A stretch of DNA of 64,000 nt from Porphyromonas sp. (GCA_022772085.1 JALFBN010000007.1:186001-250000), one strand, 5' to 3'. Positions 1 through 9,667 are shown, counted from the stretch's first letter. A program made the numbers and translations. The notes: generated from the sequence alone by a model not told the origin.

Positions 1-2491
1 TGAAGATGCTTTGATTATCACCATTCGAAGAGGCACTCTTTACGTTGCTCACGAGGAGGCTGATTGCCAAATAACCCTTGGGTGCTTCATTGAAGACACT
101 TTGGGTCTGACTAGGACCAAAGTAGGAGAGATCGCTTTCATTGAAGTCCACGATAACAGTCCCATCAACATATTTGCGAAGAGCGTCGTTAGCATATTGA
201 TTGTAGCTTACAATGGGGGCAGATGCCTGATTGGGTACGGTGACCCCTGCATAGAGGACTTTCTCGGGGTTGATTAGCACCGGTTTGTTCAGCATCACGG
301 TAATCCACTCACCGGGTTTCCAATTTGAAGGAACTGTGAATGACTGAGAGACCGCTGCACTTTTTTCTTTAGAGGATTGAACAAATACCTTGTATGTTCC
401 CTCTTTCTTTGCCGGAACAAGACGCACTGCGTGTACATACACAGAGTTGGTGTTTGAACGCATTTGGTCGGATGGGAATTTTCCCACTACGGTTACCTCT
501 TTAGGTGTGGGGAGAGATACAAACGACAATTTACTATACCCCATAGTGAGAGGTTTGTAAGCTGCTGCATCTTTAGAGGGAGTACCAAAGAGAGTTACCT
601 CCTGAAAGTTGTAAGGTTGATTCCACGTCAGGCGTACTCCGTTACCCTCTTTTTGCACCTTTGTAACGTAAACCCACTTTGTGCGCTCCCCTACGAAAAT
701 GCTTTGCTCTACCCAATCGGTCACAGCGTAGCGTTCCTCTTTTGGAGTTGATGCTATGGGGGTAGTTCCATATTCAAAGCGAGCCTGTACTGCATAGGAT
801 ATTGTTCCATTGTTATCCTTTTCCGCTTCCGTAATTGGCTCGGAGAATTCGTTAGTCTCTACTTTCTTTTCAAGCTCTTTCCCGTTGCGCTTGATGTTGT
901 ACTTCACCGTCCATCCGGCTGCTAAATTTTCCTTGGGAACTGCATCCCACGTGACTTTGAGTTTGTCTCCTTCGCGAGAGATCAGGACATTCTTCACGCT
1001 GGGCAAGGGACAGAGAGTTTTGTCTTTGTTTTTCCAAGTTCCCTGCAACTTAGTAGTACCATTGTTTTTTGGGTCAAGGTACTTAGCCATCTCAGATAGG
1101 GGATTATTACTATCTTTAAACTTGTCCCAATGGTAAGCGAGTTTGCCATAGTAGTTTGTTCCGCTTTCGCAACGGCCACCACCTCCCGTGAGAGAACCTA
1201 TAACCAATTTGTCTTGATTCCAAAGAGAAGAACCTGATGATCCTCCCTCGGTTTCTCCTTTGGTAAAGTGGAAGAAAAAGTGTGCATCGGTAGCCCCTCT
1301 TGTTCCATTCCTAGCGGACTTATTGTCCCAAGTCTTTGAGGAAACACCTCCATTATAGACTGATATTTTCTTCGCATCGCCCGATGGGTGGTGTATCCCC
1401 ACTCCACTTGTGGGTAGGACGTCAGAGCGATCCCATCCATTGTAATAGACGCGATAAGCATCGGGGATCTTTTGATCCAATTCGAGGAGAAGTCCATCGG
1501 ACTGTCCATCAATGGGAAGGAACGCACGCATGTCGCACCCTACCATCGATCGAGTCCCATTACGGCTGATAGCAGACACTCCGTTGCTACTGTTGGGCTT
1601 TTCGTAATGGAATGTGAAGATCCACTTATCGAGATCCTTGTCAGAAGTTTTGCGTTTGGCCGTGACACTTTCACAGTGAGCTGCTGATAATATATAGGGT
1701 CTGTAGTCCTCATTCGTATTATTCAAGAGGTTCCCAGAGCAGACACTCATACTTCCATCGCTGTAGAGCATCTGTATCTGAACCACACCTGCTTTCTCAG
1801 CCTGCCAATCGCTTCCTTCACTTCCATTGACGTTGTAGGCACAGTTATCGTGAGCTGTATCTTCGCCCGGATCCCCAATATCCGCCCGGGTAAAGAGGTG
1901 CCCCACGGAAGAAATCAGAATAGAGGGCATCTCCTTGCTATTGAGGGGCAGTTGGTACTCCATGACCGCTACTGATCCCGGTAGCGCAGAGGTAGCGAAT
2001 GCTCCGTGGGTGGGATGCGTCTCATGAGTGAACTTCCCGAGGACTGTTTCGCGATCGGGTGTGTAAATGTAGAGCTCCCCTCCGTCTTGAGGAATGAAAA
2101 AATCGTCGTAATAGAGAATATTAGACAGTGCGCCTTTGGTCTCAATCACAAGGCGATAAACAACCAATCCGTTATCAAGGATGATGCGCTCGGCGTCACG
2201 CGCAAAATCAATGTTGGTATCGATCGCTTTACCGATAACCAACGGCTTCACATGCACCTGATTGACGTCCCACTGATTGGTGGCACGCACATCATCGGGA
2301 TTGAAGTTCGGCAATACCCGAATGACCTTGTCACCGGGGATCGAACGGAGTGAATTGGCACTACGTGCCGGCTGACTAAAGCTGGCAGGTTCCCCACCGA
2401 ACGAGATCTGCGCCGAAGCAAACAGCGTAGTCGAAGCCACGAGGGCAGAACCAATTAGTGCTTTAGTTAGCAGGTTTCTGGTTTCTCTCAT
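1..2491 (-). CDS. Lysyl-endopeptidase-like secreted serine protease (partial, C-terminus beyond window)
   Basis: The reading frame is open from an ATG at 2491 to the window edge, at least 830 codons. Seen: a signal peptide (basic MRETRN start, hydrophobic stretch, cleavage near FASA-QIS). After about 200 residues comes a chymotrypsin-fold core with the triad in order: His about 271 in ILSAAHC, Asp about 332 in SDGLLLEL, Ser about 418 in EGGSSGSSLW. Downstream are beta-rich, fibronectin-like segments. The core resembles Achromobacter lysyl endopeptidase and the Porphyromonas PepK-type S1 proteases, which cut after Lys and are exported by T9SS. The usual GGSSGSPL has Ser in place of Pro here. 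The sorting tail, if any, lies outside the window. Protease family confident; Lys specificity is inferred from similarity only. Confidence 0.8.
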   Translation of the reverse strand, partial: MRETRNLLTKALIGSALVASTTLFASAQISFGGEPASFSQPARSANSLRSIPGDKVIRVLPNFNPDDVRATNQWDVNQVHVKPLVIGKAIDTNIDFARDAERIILDNGLVVYRLVIETKGALSNILYYDDFFIPQDGGELYIYTPDRETVLGKFTHETHPTHGAFATSALPGSVAVMEYQLPLNSKEMPSILISSVGHLFTRADIGDPGEDTAHDNCAYNVNGSEGSDWQAEKAGVVQIQMLYSDGSMSVCSGNLLNNTNEDYRPYILSAAHCESVTAKRKTSDKDLDKWIFTFHYEKPNSSNGVSAISRNGTRSMVGCDMRAFLPIDGQSDGLLLELDQKIPDAYRVYYNGWDRSDVLPTSGVGIHHPSGDAKKISVYNGGVSSKTWDNKSARNGTRGATDAHFFFHFTKGETEGGSSGSSLWNQDKLVIGSLTGGGGRCESGTNYYGKLAYHWDKFKDSNNPLSEMAKYLDPKNNGTTKLQGTWKNKDKTLCPLPSVKNVLISREGDKLKVTWDAVPKENLAAGWTVKYNIKRNGKELEKKVETNEFSEPITEAEKDNNGTISYAVQARFEYGTTPIASTPKEERYAVTDWVEQSIFVGERTKWVYVTKVQKEGNGVRLTWNQPYNFQEVTLFGTPSKDAAAYKPLTMGYSKLSFVSLPTPKEVTVVGKFPSDQMRSNTNSVYVHAVRLVPAKKEGTYKVFVQSSKEKSAAVSQSFTVPSNWKPGEWITVMLNKPVLINPEKVLYAGVTVPNQASAPIVSYNQYANDALRKYVDGTVIVDFNESDLSYFGPSQTQSVFNEAPKGYLAISLLVSNVKSASSNGDNQSIF

Positions 2492-2768
2492 TTGTCTTTA
2501 TTGTTGTTTTGAGAATTACTATTCATACTTTCAGTCCGTCTACGAAGGTATATATTTCTTATCAAATAGACGTAAGTAAGCCAGGATTTGTGACTAAGAG
2601 GGCGAGATATAAAGGAAGAGATAATGAAAAGTCCGATATCGAAGAATGGGTGTTTATGGGGGGAGAGGCATTGAGCTCTCAAGGAGGAGCCCTTTTATGT
2701 ATTAGATAGGTATGGAAATCCCTTTTTAGCAAGCCCCTTTCATCTTTATATCTAGTGAATAAAGCCTA
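2492..2768. other. Intergenic region upstream of the protease gene
   Basis: This 277-bp stretch has no convincing gene. On the minus strand TACCTTCG (2550-2543) is a one-mismatch -7 box about 50 nt upstream of the protease ATG. No well-spaced -33 TTG was found, so the promoter is tentative. Short ORFs on both strands here have no recognisable features. Confidence 0.4.
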
Positions 2769-3755
2769 TTACCTAACCTCGATCTCCGTTGGGGTAAGGG
2801 AGATGAGTTGTCGTTTGTAGAGACTTCCAACGGCTCTTTTGAAGGCTTTTTTTGAGAGACCCGTTCTCTGAAATATCTCTTCGGGGCTACTCTTGTCTCC
2901 TAGGGGGAGGTGCCCACCTTCCATTTCGAGGATTTGCAGGAGAAGAGAGGCATCACTATCCAGTTTTTCCTGTCCGATGGGTTGTAGTGAAAGATCCAGC
3001 TTGCCATCGTCTCGGGTACGAATTACGTAGGCTTCGTAGTTTGTCCCCAGTGAAAGGGACATGGAGAGGTCGCTATGGTAGATCATGCCCCAATGCTTGT
3101 GATCGACCACCGCTCGATACCCTCTTTCATGTCGCTCCACAATGAGAGCCCGGACGCGGTCTCCGGGGGTGTAAGTCGGGAGTTCGTTGCCGATATGTTT
3201 GCGCAGTTTGCCCGATCCCGTAAGACGTTGGCTTACATGATCGAGGTAAACTACGATGGGATAGCTAGTGCCAACGGAAAACGCTGTGGGTTGTTCCCGA
3301 TGGGGGACAAAGAGGTCTCGATGGATTCCCCAAGCCATAAATGCCCCCTGTTCGGTGGTCTGCACTGTTTCGAGATAAGCCACTTCTCCGAGGAGGGCAT
3401 AGGGGCGGAGGGTTGTTGCAATCAGTCGCCCCTCATTATCGTGATACACAAAGACTTCTACCCAGTCGCCCTCCTGCAAACCCTCTTCAGGGAAATAGCG
3501 TCGAGGCAGTAGTACATCTTCTTCCTCTGTTGCGAGAAATGCCCCCGGAGGTGTGATGCGAAGCACTTCGAGCGGAAGCCATTGTCCCAAAATAGAACAG
3601 GTCGGAGCAGAGTCTCCTTTTATCGGAAGTTCTCCAAACATCTTCTCTCTTTGAGGACCGATGACGGCTTCCGAGGAGGTTATTTTGCGAAGCCCCTTTC
3701 CGAACTCCTGCGGATTGGATTTGGGGCTTCGTTTTTTTTTATCGTATTGTACCAT
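2769..3755 (-). CDS. CvfB-like S1-domain RNA-binding protein
   Basis: A 328-residue soluble protein of the CvfB/YitL family (tandem S1-like OB folds followed by a winged-helix domain), whose members bind RNA and affect virulence-gene expression in Firmicutes. Seen: S1-like strands from about residue 55 (ILGQWLPLEVLRITPPGAFL), a second from about 115, a third near 195-255 (PGDRVRALIVERHERGYRAV), and a C-terminal helical domain containing SSPEEIFQRTGLSKKAFKRA, typical of the family's winged helix. The first 38 residues are basic and atypical, so an internal ATG at 3641 is an alternative start. It lies 24 nt after the PDZ gene on the same strand and is probably cotranscribed with it. Confidence 0.8.
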   Translation of the reverse strand: MVQYDKKKRSPKSNPQEFGKGLRKITSSEAVIGPQREKMFGELPIKGDSAPTCSILGQWLPLEVLRITPPGAFLATEEEDVLLPRRYFPEEGLQEGDWVEVFVYHDNEGRLIATTLRPYALLGEVAYLETVQTTEQGAFMAWGIHRDLFVPHREQPTAFSVGTSYPIVVYLDHVSQRLTGSGKLRKHIGNELPTYTPGDRVRALIVERHERGYRAVVDHKHWGMIYHSDLSMSLSLGTNYEAYVIRTRDDGKLDLSLQPIGQEKLDSDASLLLQILEMEGGHLPLGDKSSPEEIFQRTGLSKKAFKRAVGSLYKRQLISLTPTEIEVR

Positions 3756-3779
3756 AGAGAAGAAGGAGCTACCACCGAA

Positions 3780-5213
3780 TTATTCGAGGGTAATGTAGCT
3801 GTAATCGTGCATCTCGGGCAGTACGTTGAGTCGTTGGGTCACTCCCTGACTGAGTACGTCAAAAAGGTAGTAGGGTGTCTCACGCTCACCGAGGATATAG
3901 GGACGGAACCCGAATAGGTACGAGAAGATCGCCAAGTTTTTCTCTTTTTTGATCTGTTTGGCAATGTCTTTGTAGCTGTCGGTATTCCAATAGCGGCAGT
4001 ATTTTACACCATCTCGGTCGGTAAACATGGAGCTTTCGTCCCGATAATGGATGCTATTTTCAATGAAAAGACGATAGGCTTTGTTGAGTTGCTCTACCGT
4101 GGCCATTGGCTTGTCGTTAATGGCAACGATCACATCACCCGGGCGGATACCCGCCTTATCGGCCGGTGAGCCGGGGGTAACGTAAGCTACGTCGCCGAGG
4201 TCGGATGCTCTGAGGTAGAGCCCCGTGTACGTATGTCGGTGCGATGCGATGCGCCATTTGGGGTTTTGATCGTAGCGAACGAAGGGGAATTGCCCCAGCA
4301 TCATGGGGATGGAAAGGCGAGCATATTCCTCTATGGCGAACTCCTCCGTGAGGTGTTCCACTGACTCAGAGCTCCATAAAAGGATGCTCAAATTGCGTCC
4401 GTTGAATATGCGTATCCCCAGTGTGAGTACATAGCCTGCAAGTTGCTTGTCTGCTCCCACAGCGAGGAAGGGTACTTGTACCAAGCTCTTTTGGTCGGGA
4501 TCAATACGAATATCCCACAGACGGCTTGCCTCCTCGGCTTTCTTGGCATCGAAGTAGGGATTGCGAGCTAGGGTGTAATAGCTATCAATGATGATGTCGG
4601 GGTCGGAGGCATTGTAGCGCATTCCTTTTGCTTCGAGCTGTTTGCGGATCACTTCATTAAGGGCAATATCGGTGCCGGAGAGCTGTTTGTTTTCATCCGC
4701 AAAGGCGAAGTTGCCGAATGTCTCAAACGAAGTTTTCCCCTCACGACCTGTGTCAAAAGGGTAGACAATGTATCGCTCGCTCTCATCCTCTAGGCTATAG
4801 AACGAAAAGGCTTTGGCGAGGGTGCGTTCGTTGAGTATGGTGCGCTCTTGGCACTCAGGGGTGAGGGTGCGTTTGCTTTTTTTATAGGCGAAGTTACTTA
4901 CCTCCATCTCAATAGGGGTACTCCCGCCCTGCAATGCCGCAATGAAATCTTGCTCTGAAAGATCTCTGAGAGCTTTTCCGTTGATGCTCTCCACGATGTC
5001 TCCCACGTTGAGTCCTGCACGAGTTGCAGGTGAGTTGGGGGCTATGGAGAGGAGTACCGGGCGATTGGCTCCCCAATTTTCGTTATAGCTCATCTGGTAT
5101 TCAAACCCGATTTCGCATTTTTGCCCCTGCTGATTGCGGGTTTGTGCCGTGGCACTTACCCACCCGAAGAGGAGCATCAATAGTGTTGTTGGAATGAGAT
5201 GTCTGAGTGTCAT
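3780..5213 (-). CDS. Exported protein with two PDZ domains
   Basis: A 477-residue protein with a signal peptide (hydrophobic TTLLMLLFGWVSATAQ, cleavage after ATA). PDZ 1 lies at about 45-110 (RAGLNVGDIVESINGKAL) and PDZ 2 at about 330-375 (SPADKAGIRPGDVIVAINDKP). Between them is a region of about 200 residues with DPDIIIDSYYTLARNP, which recalls the DUF4136 lipoprotein domain. No protease triad is visible, so it is more likely a scaffold or peptide-binding envelope protein than an HtrA or CtpA enzyme. pncC lies 16 nt upstream and the CvfB-like gene 24 nt downstream, on the same strand. Exact function unknown. Confidence 0.7.
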   Translation of the reverse strand: MTLRHLIPTTLLMLLFGWVSATAQTRNQQGQKCEIGFEYQMSYNENWGANRPVLLSIAPNSPATRAGLNVGDIVESINGKALRDLSEQDFIAALQGGSTPIEMEVSNFAYKKSKRTLTPECQERTILNERTLAKAFSFYSLEDESERYIVYPFDTGREGKTSFETFGNFAFADENKQLSGTDIALNEVIRKQLEAKGMRYNASDPDIIIDSYYTLARNPYFDAKKAEEASRLWDIRIDPDQKSLVQVPFLAVGADKQLAGYVLTLGIRIFNGRNLSILLWSSESVEHLTEEFAIEEYARLSIPMMLGQFPFVRYDQNPKWRIASHRHTYTGLYLRASDLGDVAYVTPGSPADKAGIRPGDVIVAINDKPMATVEQLNKAYRLFIENSIHYRDESSMFTDRDGVKYCRYWNTDSYKDIAKQIKKEKNLAIFSYLFGFRPYILGERETPYYLFDVLSQGVTQRLNVLPEMHDYSYITLE

Positions 5214-5229
5214 TGTGAACTTTGTATCG

Positions 5230-5718
5230 TTAGTTGGTTGATTTATACTGTTGGATGAAGAGCCGAAGTGCCTCCTTACAGACCGACTCGACGAGTTGAG
5301 GACGAGGCATTCGGAGGGCGAGGTGATAGGCGAAAAGCTTTTCCCCGAGGGCTATCCCGATCCAAACCGTTCCTATGGGTGCTCCCGAACTACCGCCCGA
5401 GGGTCCCGCATAACCCGTTGTGCTCAGGGCGTGAGTACTTTGCAATGTCTTCTGTACGCCTCGAGCCATGGCGCAGGCGACCTCTGCACTGACCACACCG
5501 TAGCGGTCAATTAGGGCAGGATCCACACCGAGTAGTCGACTTTTCTGCTCCTCACTATAAGCGATGACCCCACTTTTGAACCAAAGGCTAGCCCCCGATA
5601 GGCTTGTAAGATAAGATGCCAGCCGTCCACCCGTACAGCTTTCGGCCGTTGCGATGCTCTCCCGATGGGACCTGAGCAGTGTCGCTATTTGAGCTACAAG
5701 CGGTTGGAGTGAATACAT
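5230..5718 (-). CDS. pncC: Nicotinamide-nucleotide amidohydrolase (CinA C-terminal domain)
   Basis: A 162-residue stand-alone CinA C-terminal domain. Members deamidate nicotinamide mononucleotide to nicotinate mononucleotide in the pyridine-nucleotide salvage cycle. Seen: the family signature ATAESCTGGRLASYLTSLSG near residue 23, followed by SGVIAYSEEQKSRLLGV and YGVVSAEVACAMARGVQ, and the GYAGPSGG loop near 103-110. Length matches the single-domain PncC type, without the N-terminal MoeA-like CinA domain. It sits between tsaD (33 nt upstream) and the PDZ gene (16 nt downstream), all on the minus strand, so one operon is likely. Confidence 0.9.
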   Translation of the reverse strand: MYSLQPLVAQIATLLRSHRESIATAESCTGGRLASYLTSLSGASLWFKSGVIAYSEEQKSRLLGVDPALIDRYGVVSAEVACAMARGVQKTLQSTHALSTTGYAGPSGGSSGAPIGTVWIGIALGEKLFAYHLALRMPRPQLVESVCKEALRLFIQQYKSTN

Positions 5719-5751
5719 TTCAATGTGTATCTTTAGGATATAATGCGAGGC

Positions 5752-6798
5752 TCAGACGGATTCTTTGAGCGTTGTGCGTACAAAGGGAACGAGGTCTCGG
5801 GAGGCAAAGTCTCCTGCAAGGTATGAAAAATATCCTGCCGCAGCCACCATGGCGGCATTGTCTGTCGTATAGGCGAATTTGGGGATGAAAATCCGCCATC
5901 CGTAGCGCGAGGCATAGTCGGCAAAGGCTGCTCGCAGCCCCGTATTGGCGGAGACTCCTCCGGCTACGGCAACTCGATTGATATGGTACTGCTTCGTTGC
6001 CTTTAGGAGCTTGCCCATAAGGATGTCAATCACCGTTTTCTGAAGTGAGGCGCAGAGGTCTGCCTTATTTTCTTCTATGAAGTTGGGATTCGTTTTTAGC
6101 TCATCTCTAAGGGTATAGAGGAATGAGGTTTTAAGGCCGCTAAAGCTATAATCGAGATCTTTGATTTGAGGTTTGCTGAATTTGAAGCGGAGCGGATCGC
6201 CCTCGTTGGCCAACTTATTGACAATAGGTCCTCCGGGATACCCCAATCCCATCACTTTGGCACACTTGTCGAAGGCTTCGCCTGCCGCATCATCGATCGT
6301 TTGCCCGACGACCTCCATATCGTGTGGGCTATTGACCTTGATGATTTGCGAGTTACCACCCGAGACCAAGAGACACAGAAAGGGAAATTCGGGGCTGTGA
6401 TGCTCCTCATTCGGTTCGTAGATAAAGTGGGCAAGCACGTGCGCCCTCAGATGATTGACCGATATAAGTGGAGTGCCTAAGGCGAGGTGCAATCCCTTGG
6501 CAAAGTTCACGCCCACAAGGAGCGATCCCAAAAGTCCGGGGCCTGCCGTGAAAGCAATCCCATCAAGCTCACGCACCGACACACCGGCACGCTTTAGTGC
6601 TTCACTAACTACGGGTACGATATTCTGCTGATGTGCCCGAGAGGCCATCTCGGGTACGACTCCACCGTAGGCGCTGTGGATGGCTTGACTTGCTATGACG
6701 TTGCTGAGCAGTTCGCATCCTCGTACTACCGCAGCACTGGTATCGTCGCACGAGCTTTCAATACCCAGCAGGAGGGGGTGCCTATTTTCTGGTTCCAT
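5752..6798 (-). CDS. tsaD: tRNA N6-adenosine threonylcarbamoyltransferase
   Basis: TsaD transfers threonylcarbamoyl to A37 of ANN-decoding tRNAs together with TsaB and TsaE. Seen: N-terminal LLLGIESSCDDTSAAV; a metal-binding H-x3-H as HLRAH at about 116-120 (many family members have HMEGH or HMQGH); VSGGNSQII; DDAAGEAFDK; GYPGGP; and VAGGVSANTGLR near the C-terminus. Length of about 348 residues is normal. A longer frame begins at a GTG at 6825, but a perfect -7 promoter box ends exactly there, so the ATG at 6798 is the better start. First gene of a likely tsaD-pncC-PDZ-cvfB-like run. Confidence 0.95.
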   Translation of the reverse strand: MEPENRHPLLLGIESSCDDTSAAVVRGCELLSNVIASQAIHSAYGGVVPEMASRAHQQNIVPVVSEALKRAGVSVRELDGIAFTAGPGLLGSLLVGVNFAKGLHLALGTPLISVNHLRAHVLAHFIYEPNEEHHSPEFPFLCLLVSGGNSQIIKVNSPHDMEVVGQTIDDAAGEAFDKCAKVMGLGYPGGPIVNKLANEGDPLRFKFSKPQIKDLDYSFSGLKTSFLYTLRDELKTNPNFIEENKADLCASLQKTVIDILMGKLLKATKQYHINRVAVAGGVSANTGLRAAFADYASRYGWRIFIPKFAYTTDNAAMVAAAGYFSYLAGDFASRDLVPFVRTTLKESV

Positions 6799-6824
6799 TG
6801 CAATTGCACTAGTACTATTCTCCA

Positions 6825-6832
6825 CAAAGGTA
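6825..6832 (-). promoter_or_regulatory. -7 box of the tsaD promoter
   Basis: TACCTTTG on the minus strand fits the Bacteroidetes -7 consensus TAnnTTTG. Transcription would begin near 6819, inside the GTG-started frame, leaving a leader of about 20 nt before the ATG at 6798. No well-spaced -33 TTG was found. Confidence 0.55.
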
Positions 6833-7040
6833 GGGAAAAGTGATTATATAAGCCTTTCCAATTAGCTATTAGAGCCTGTCGTGAGAGGCCATGGAGAGAG
6901 AGGAGAGTGAGAGAGTCGGATTTTCTACCCAAAAGTTTTGAAACTGGAGGGCAGGAGTTCTTTTACTGCAGGGCTGCAATTTCTCTCCTCTTGAGCAGTA
7001 GTATAAATATCAGAAAGTTGAAGGCAAAAATACCCCACTA
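6833..7040. other. Intergenic region with dispersed repeat
   Basis: No gene is visible. It holds one copy of the dispersed intergenic repeat (CCCAAAAGTTTTGAAACT at 6928-6945, followed by GGAGGGCAGGAG and GCAGGGCTGC). See the finding on dispersed repeats. Confidence 0.4.
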
Positions 7041-7085
7041 AAAAGCAGGCTCCTCGGAGGATGAATCCAGAGAGCCTGCTTTTGT
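7041..7085 (-). terminator. Intrinsic terminator, possibly bidirectional
   Basis: AAAAGCAGGCTC (7041-7052) pairs with GAGCCTGCTTTT (7072-7083), a stem of 12 bp. On the minus strand the stem ends in TTTTTAG, so it terminates the membrane-protein gene ending at 7111. Confidence 0.8.
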
Positions 7086-7110
7086 GCTTTTTGTAGATAC
7101 GTTGCTATTT

Positions 7111-8046
7111 CTATTTTTGTGCTTCGTCTTGCTTTTCTGCTTCTATGCGAGTTTTGTGCTTGGTATGATGCCGATCACTCCAGTAGAGGATTGCAATAAA
7201 AACAATGAACGATACCAAGATTAAACCCATTTCAAGGGTATATTCCAACGGATGTACCCAAATCTCCTTGAAGAGATTCCACCGCCCTAAGATCTCCACT
7301 ACATTCCACAAGATGATAACTGTGGGTATGGAATAGCGAATTGCTGCCCCGATGTTCTGAATGCGTATCAGTTGAGAGAAAAGATACATTGCCCAAACGA
7401 GCGACCCAAAGGCAATGATGTAGGTTATCGGATGGCGATCTCCTATAAACGCCTCGTCGTAAACGAAAAGAAGCAGAAGGTAGCAGGTCCATAAGATGGC
7501 ATTGAGTTCCATGAAGGTGGTTACGGCGAGATTGTGTACCATGGGGCGGAAGGTGCGCGTCTGTTTCTTGGGTAAGCAGTGGCGTTGTATCCAATTGAAG
7601 AGGTTGCATCCCGTGCGCGAGTTTAAAATGTAGCCGATCATCATCATAGCCCAAAAGCTGACGCTGGAGGGCATAATCAGGTATTCGGGTTTGGTGATAA
7701 TCTCCTTTGTTACGGGGTCTAAAAGGGGGGCTATACCATAGCGTCGTGCGTAATAGACGTAGGCAAATTCAACCCACCCTGTCCAAAAGAGAGTGCCTCC
7801 AAGAAAGCCTAAAAGGGTCTGTTTGGTCCCGTTTTGAGCCATGAATCCCCAAAATAGGAGCCCGACACCCAATAGTCCGATGGCGAAGGCGGTTGGGAAT
7901 ACATAGGTCTCTCCGGCTAGTTTTTCGCTAAGGATCATCAGTGCATGCCCCAGAGGCATACTGAAAAGTACAATCAGGAATGCCCAAACGCCCTTCATGC
8001 TCAATCGGGGCTTTTGAGGCAAAGAGGTTGTAGTTGTTGTGGTCAT
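7111..8046 (-). CDS. Polytopic membrane protein, unknown function
   Basis: A 311-residue integral membrane protein with a Thr-rich N-terminus and about eight hydrophobic segments (for example GVWAFLIVLFSMPLGHALMI, TAFAIGLLGVGLLFWGFM, YIIAFGSLVWAMYLFSQLI, MGLILVSFIVFIAILYW) and a charged, His/Lys-rich C-terminal tail. I do not recognise a named family or a catalytic or transport motif. It is monocistronic: a terminator follows at 7085-7041, and a weak -7-like TATCTTTA lies upstream at 8083-8076. Confidence 0.6.
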   Translation of the reverse strand: MTTTTTTSLPQKPRLSMKGVWAFLIVLFSMPLGHALMILSEKLAGETYVFPTAFAIGLLGVGLLFWGFMAQNGTKQTLLGFLGGTLFWTGWVEFAYVYYARRYGIAPLLDPVTKEIITKPEYLIMPSSVSFWAMMMIGYILNSRTGCNLFNWIQRHCLPKKQTRTFRPMVHNLAVTTFMELNAILWTCYLLLLFVYDEAFIGDRHPITYIIAFGSLVWAMYLFSQLIRIQNIGAAIRYSIPTVIILWNVVEILGRWNLFKEIWVHPLEYTLEMGLILVSFIVFIAILYWSDRHHTKHKTRIEAEKQDEAQK

Positions 8047-8211
8047 TTTATTCGTTATTGCTTGATTTTGTGGTATAAAGATACAATAATTCTTTAGCTA
8101 TGGGACTTTAGACATTAGTTGCCAGACGAGGAGTGTTTCAGGAAGCTTCTGCCTCTCTCCTTTAATAACCAACGTCTAAAATCTTCCGACTAACGCCTAT
8201 TAACGAATAAC

Positions 8212-8604
8212 TCAGAGGTTACGTAGGATGCTCCACGCTACAATACCGATCAAGAGAAGCGTGGTAAATAGGAGTGAATTGCACCAACGGTATAGGCGTT
8301 CTGCCCACCAGTGTCGGTAGCGTAACTGCCCAATGAGCAGCAAAAAGAGAATTAGAGGAATCCCGACAAAGAGAGCCGAATTGAAGTGCCATGCCCTTAG
8401 CATTTCTCCATGAAGCAGGGCGTGTATCCCTCGCAAAGAGCCACATCCTGCACATTGGTAGCCTGTAAAGAGCACTGAGGGACACCGAGGATAAATGGGT
8501 ACATGCTCGGGGTTATAAAAGAAAAGGAGCAGGAGGGCAGCTACCGCTACCACTCCTACTCCTATAAGTCCGATTATGGTTGAGGTTCTTTTCACCCCAC
8601 TCAT
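8212..8604 (-). CDS. DUF2752 family small membrane protein
   Basis: A 130-residue membrane protein with three or four hydrophobic segments. The conserved core CPSVLFTGYQCAGCGSLRG near residues 40-58, with a Cys-x2-Cys pair, followed by a His, is diagnostic of the DUF2752 family found widely in Bacteroidetes and Actinobacteria. Function is unknown; the Cys pair could bind metal or be redox active. It lies 27 nt downstream of the YitT-family gene on the same strand, so cotranscription is likely. Confidence 0.8.
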   Translation of the reverse strand: MSGVKRTSTIIGLIGVGVVAVAALLLLFFYNPEHVPIYPRCPSVLFTGYQCAGCGSLRGIHALLHGEMLRAWHFNSALFVGIPLILFLLLIGQLRYRHWWAERLYRWCNSLLFTTLLLIGIVAWSILRNL

Positions 8605-8631
8605 TTTCCGGTAATTCCTTTGAAATTACCC

Positions 8632-9624
8632 TTACTTGCGTATGGCGTCAAATCCCTCGCCGTACACACCGTGTACAATACCTTCGGAAACAAAGGCATT
8701 GGGATCGATCTCTCTGACGATTTGCATCAAGGGTGTGCGCATATTCTTGCGGGCAACAACCATCAGTACCTTAGCAGGTTGTTGGCTATATCCACCCGTG
8801 GCTTCGAGTATCGTACAGCCACGATGTAAACGATTGATGATGGCATCATTGATCTCTTTATACTTCAAACTGTTGATGAAGAACTGAACACTTTGCTTGT
8901 TACTGTTCAGGTAAAAGTCCATTGCTTGGGCTACAACGACGATCTCTACAAACGAAAAAGCCAACTTGCCGAAAGCTACCGTCCAATCGTATTGAGGTCC
9001 CATATAGTGACTCACAACGCAACCCGTACCTACAATAACACTATCAACCATGATCATAGCACGTCCAAGAGATACGTTTTTGTACTTATTGATAATAGCT
9101 ACAATCACGTCTGTACCGCCCGTAGATCCATTGACAGAGAATACCAGTCCTAGCCCCAATCCGCAAAATACAGAGCCTAAGAGCAGTGCAACAAAAGGTT
9201 CATCCCCCGCCAGGAGTGGCCCTACGTTGGGCACGAGGTTGCGGATGAAAGGAGAGATGTTGTTAAGTACTTCTGCCTGCTCTACGGGGTCAGTGAATAG
9301 AGCTTGTCCAAAAGGAAGTACCAACAAGATCATGCCGACACCAATCAGTGTATTCAAAGTAAATCTCCATCCGAGGAATACGATGGCAAGTACCAAAAGG
9401 AATACATTGATAATGTAGTAGGGGACGGTCGCAGGTATGTTGGTGGCCAACTGGATAATCGTCGTGATACCGGCCAGCCCTCCTGAGGTGATGTTCTGCG
9501 AAAGAATGAAGGCTGTCCATCCGAAGGCATAGCTCACTACGCCGATAAACATGATCAGAAGATCGTGCGCAATGCGCCACTTTGCCCCTCGTTGCTTGGG
9601 GAGCTGCAACTTAGATTCAGTCAT
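8632..9624 (-). CDS. YitT family membrane protein (DUF161 and DUF2179)
   Basis: A 330-residue protein with an N-terminal membrane domain of five or six helices (SYAFGWTAFILSQNITSGGL, then FLGWRFTLNTLIGVGMILLV) and a C-terminal cytoplasmic DUF2179 domain (INRLHRGCTILEATGGYSQQ, then VARKNMRTPLMQIVREIDPN). This two-part architecture defines the YitT/YpjC/YqfU family. Transport of a small molecule has been proposed for the family but the substrate is unknown. It lies between leuS (43 nt upstream) and the DUF2752 gene. Confidence 0.88.
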   Translation of the reverse strand: MTESKLQLPKQRGAKWRIAHDLLIMFIGVVSYAFGWTAFILSQNITSGGLAGITTIIQLATNIPATVPYYIINVFLLVLAIVFLGWRFTLNTLIGVGMILLVLPFGQALFTDPVEQAEVLNNISPFIRNLVPNVGPLLAGDEPFVALLLGSVFCGLGLGLVFSVNGSTGGTDVIVAIINKYKNVSLGRAMIMVDSVIVGTGCVVSHYMGPQYDWTVAFGKLAFSFVEIVVVAQAMDFYLNSNKQSVQFFINSLKYKEINDAIINRLHRGCTILEATGGYSQQPAKVLMVVARKNMRTPLMQIVREIDPNAFVSEGIVHGVYGEGFDAIRK

Positions 9625-9667
9625 CTTGAGAGATAATTTCTTATAATTATAATTCCTGTTTTTGCAA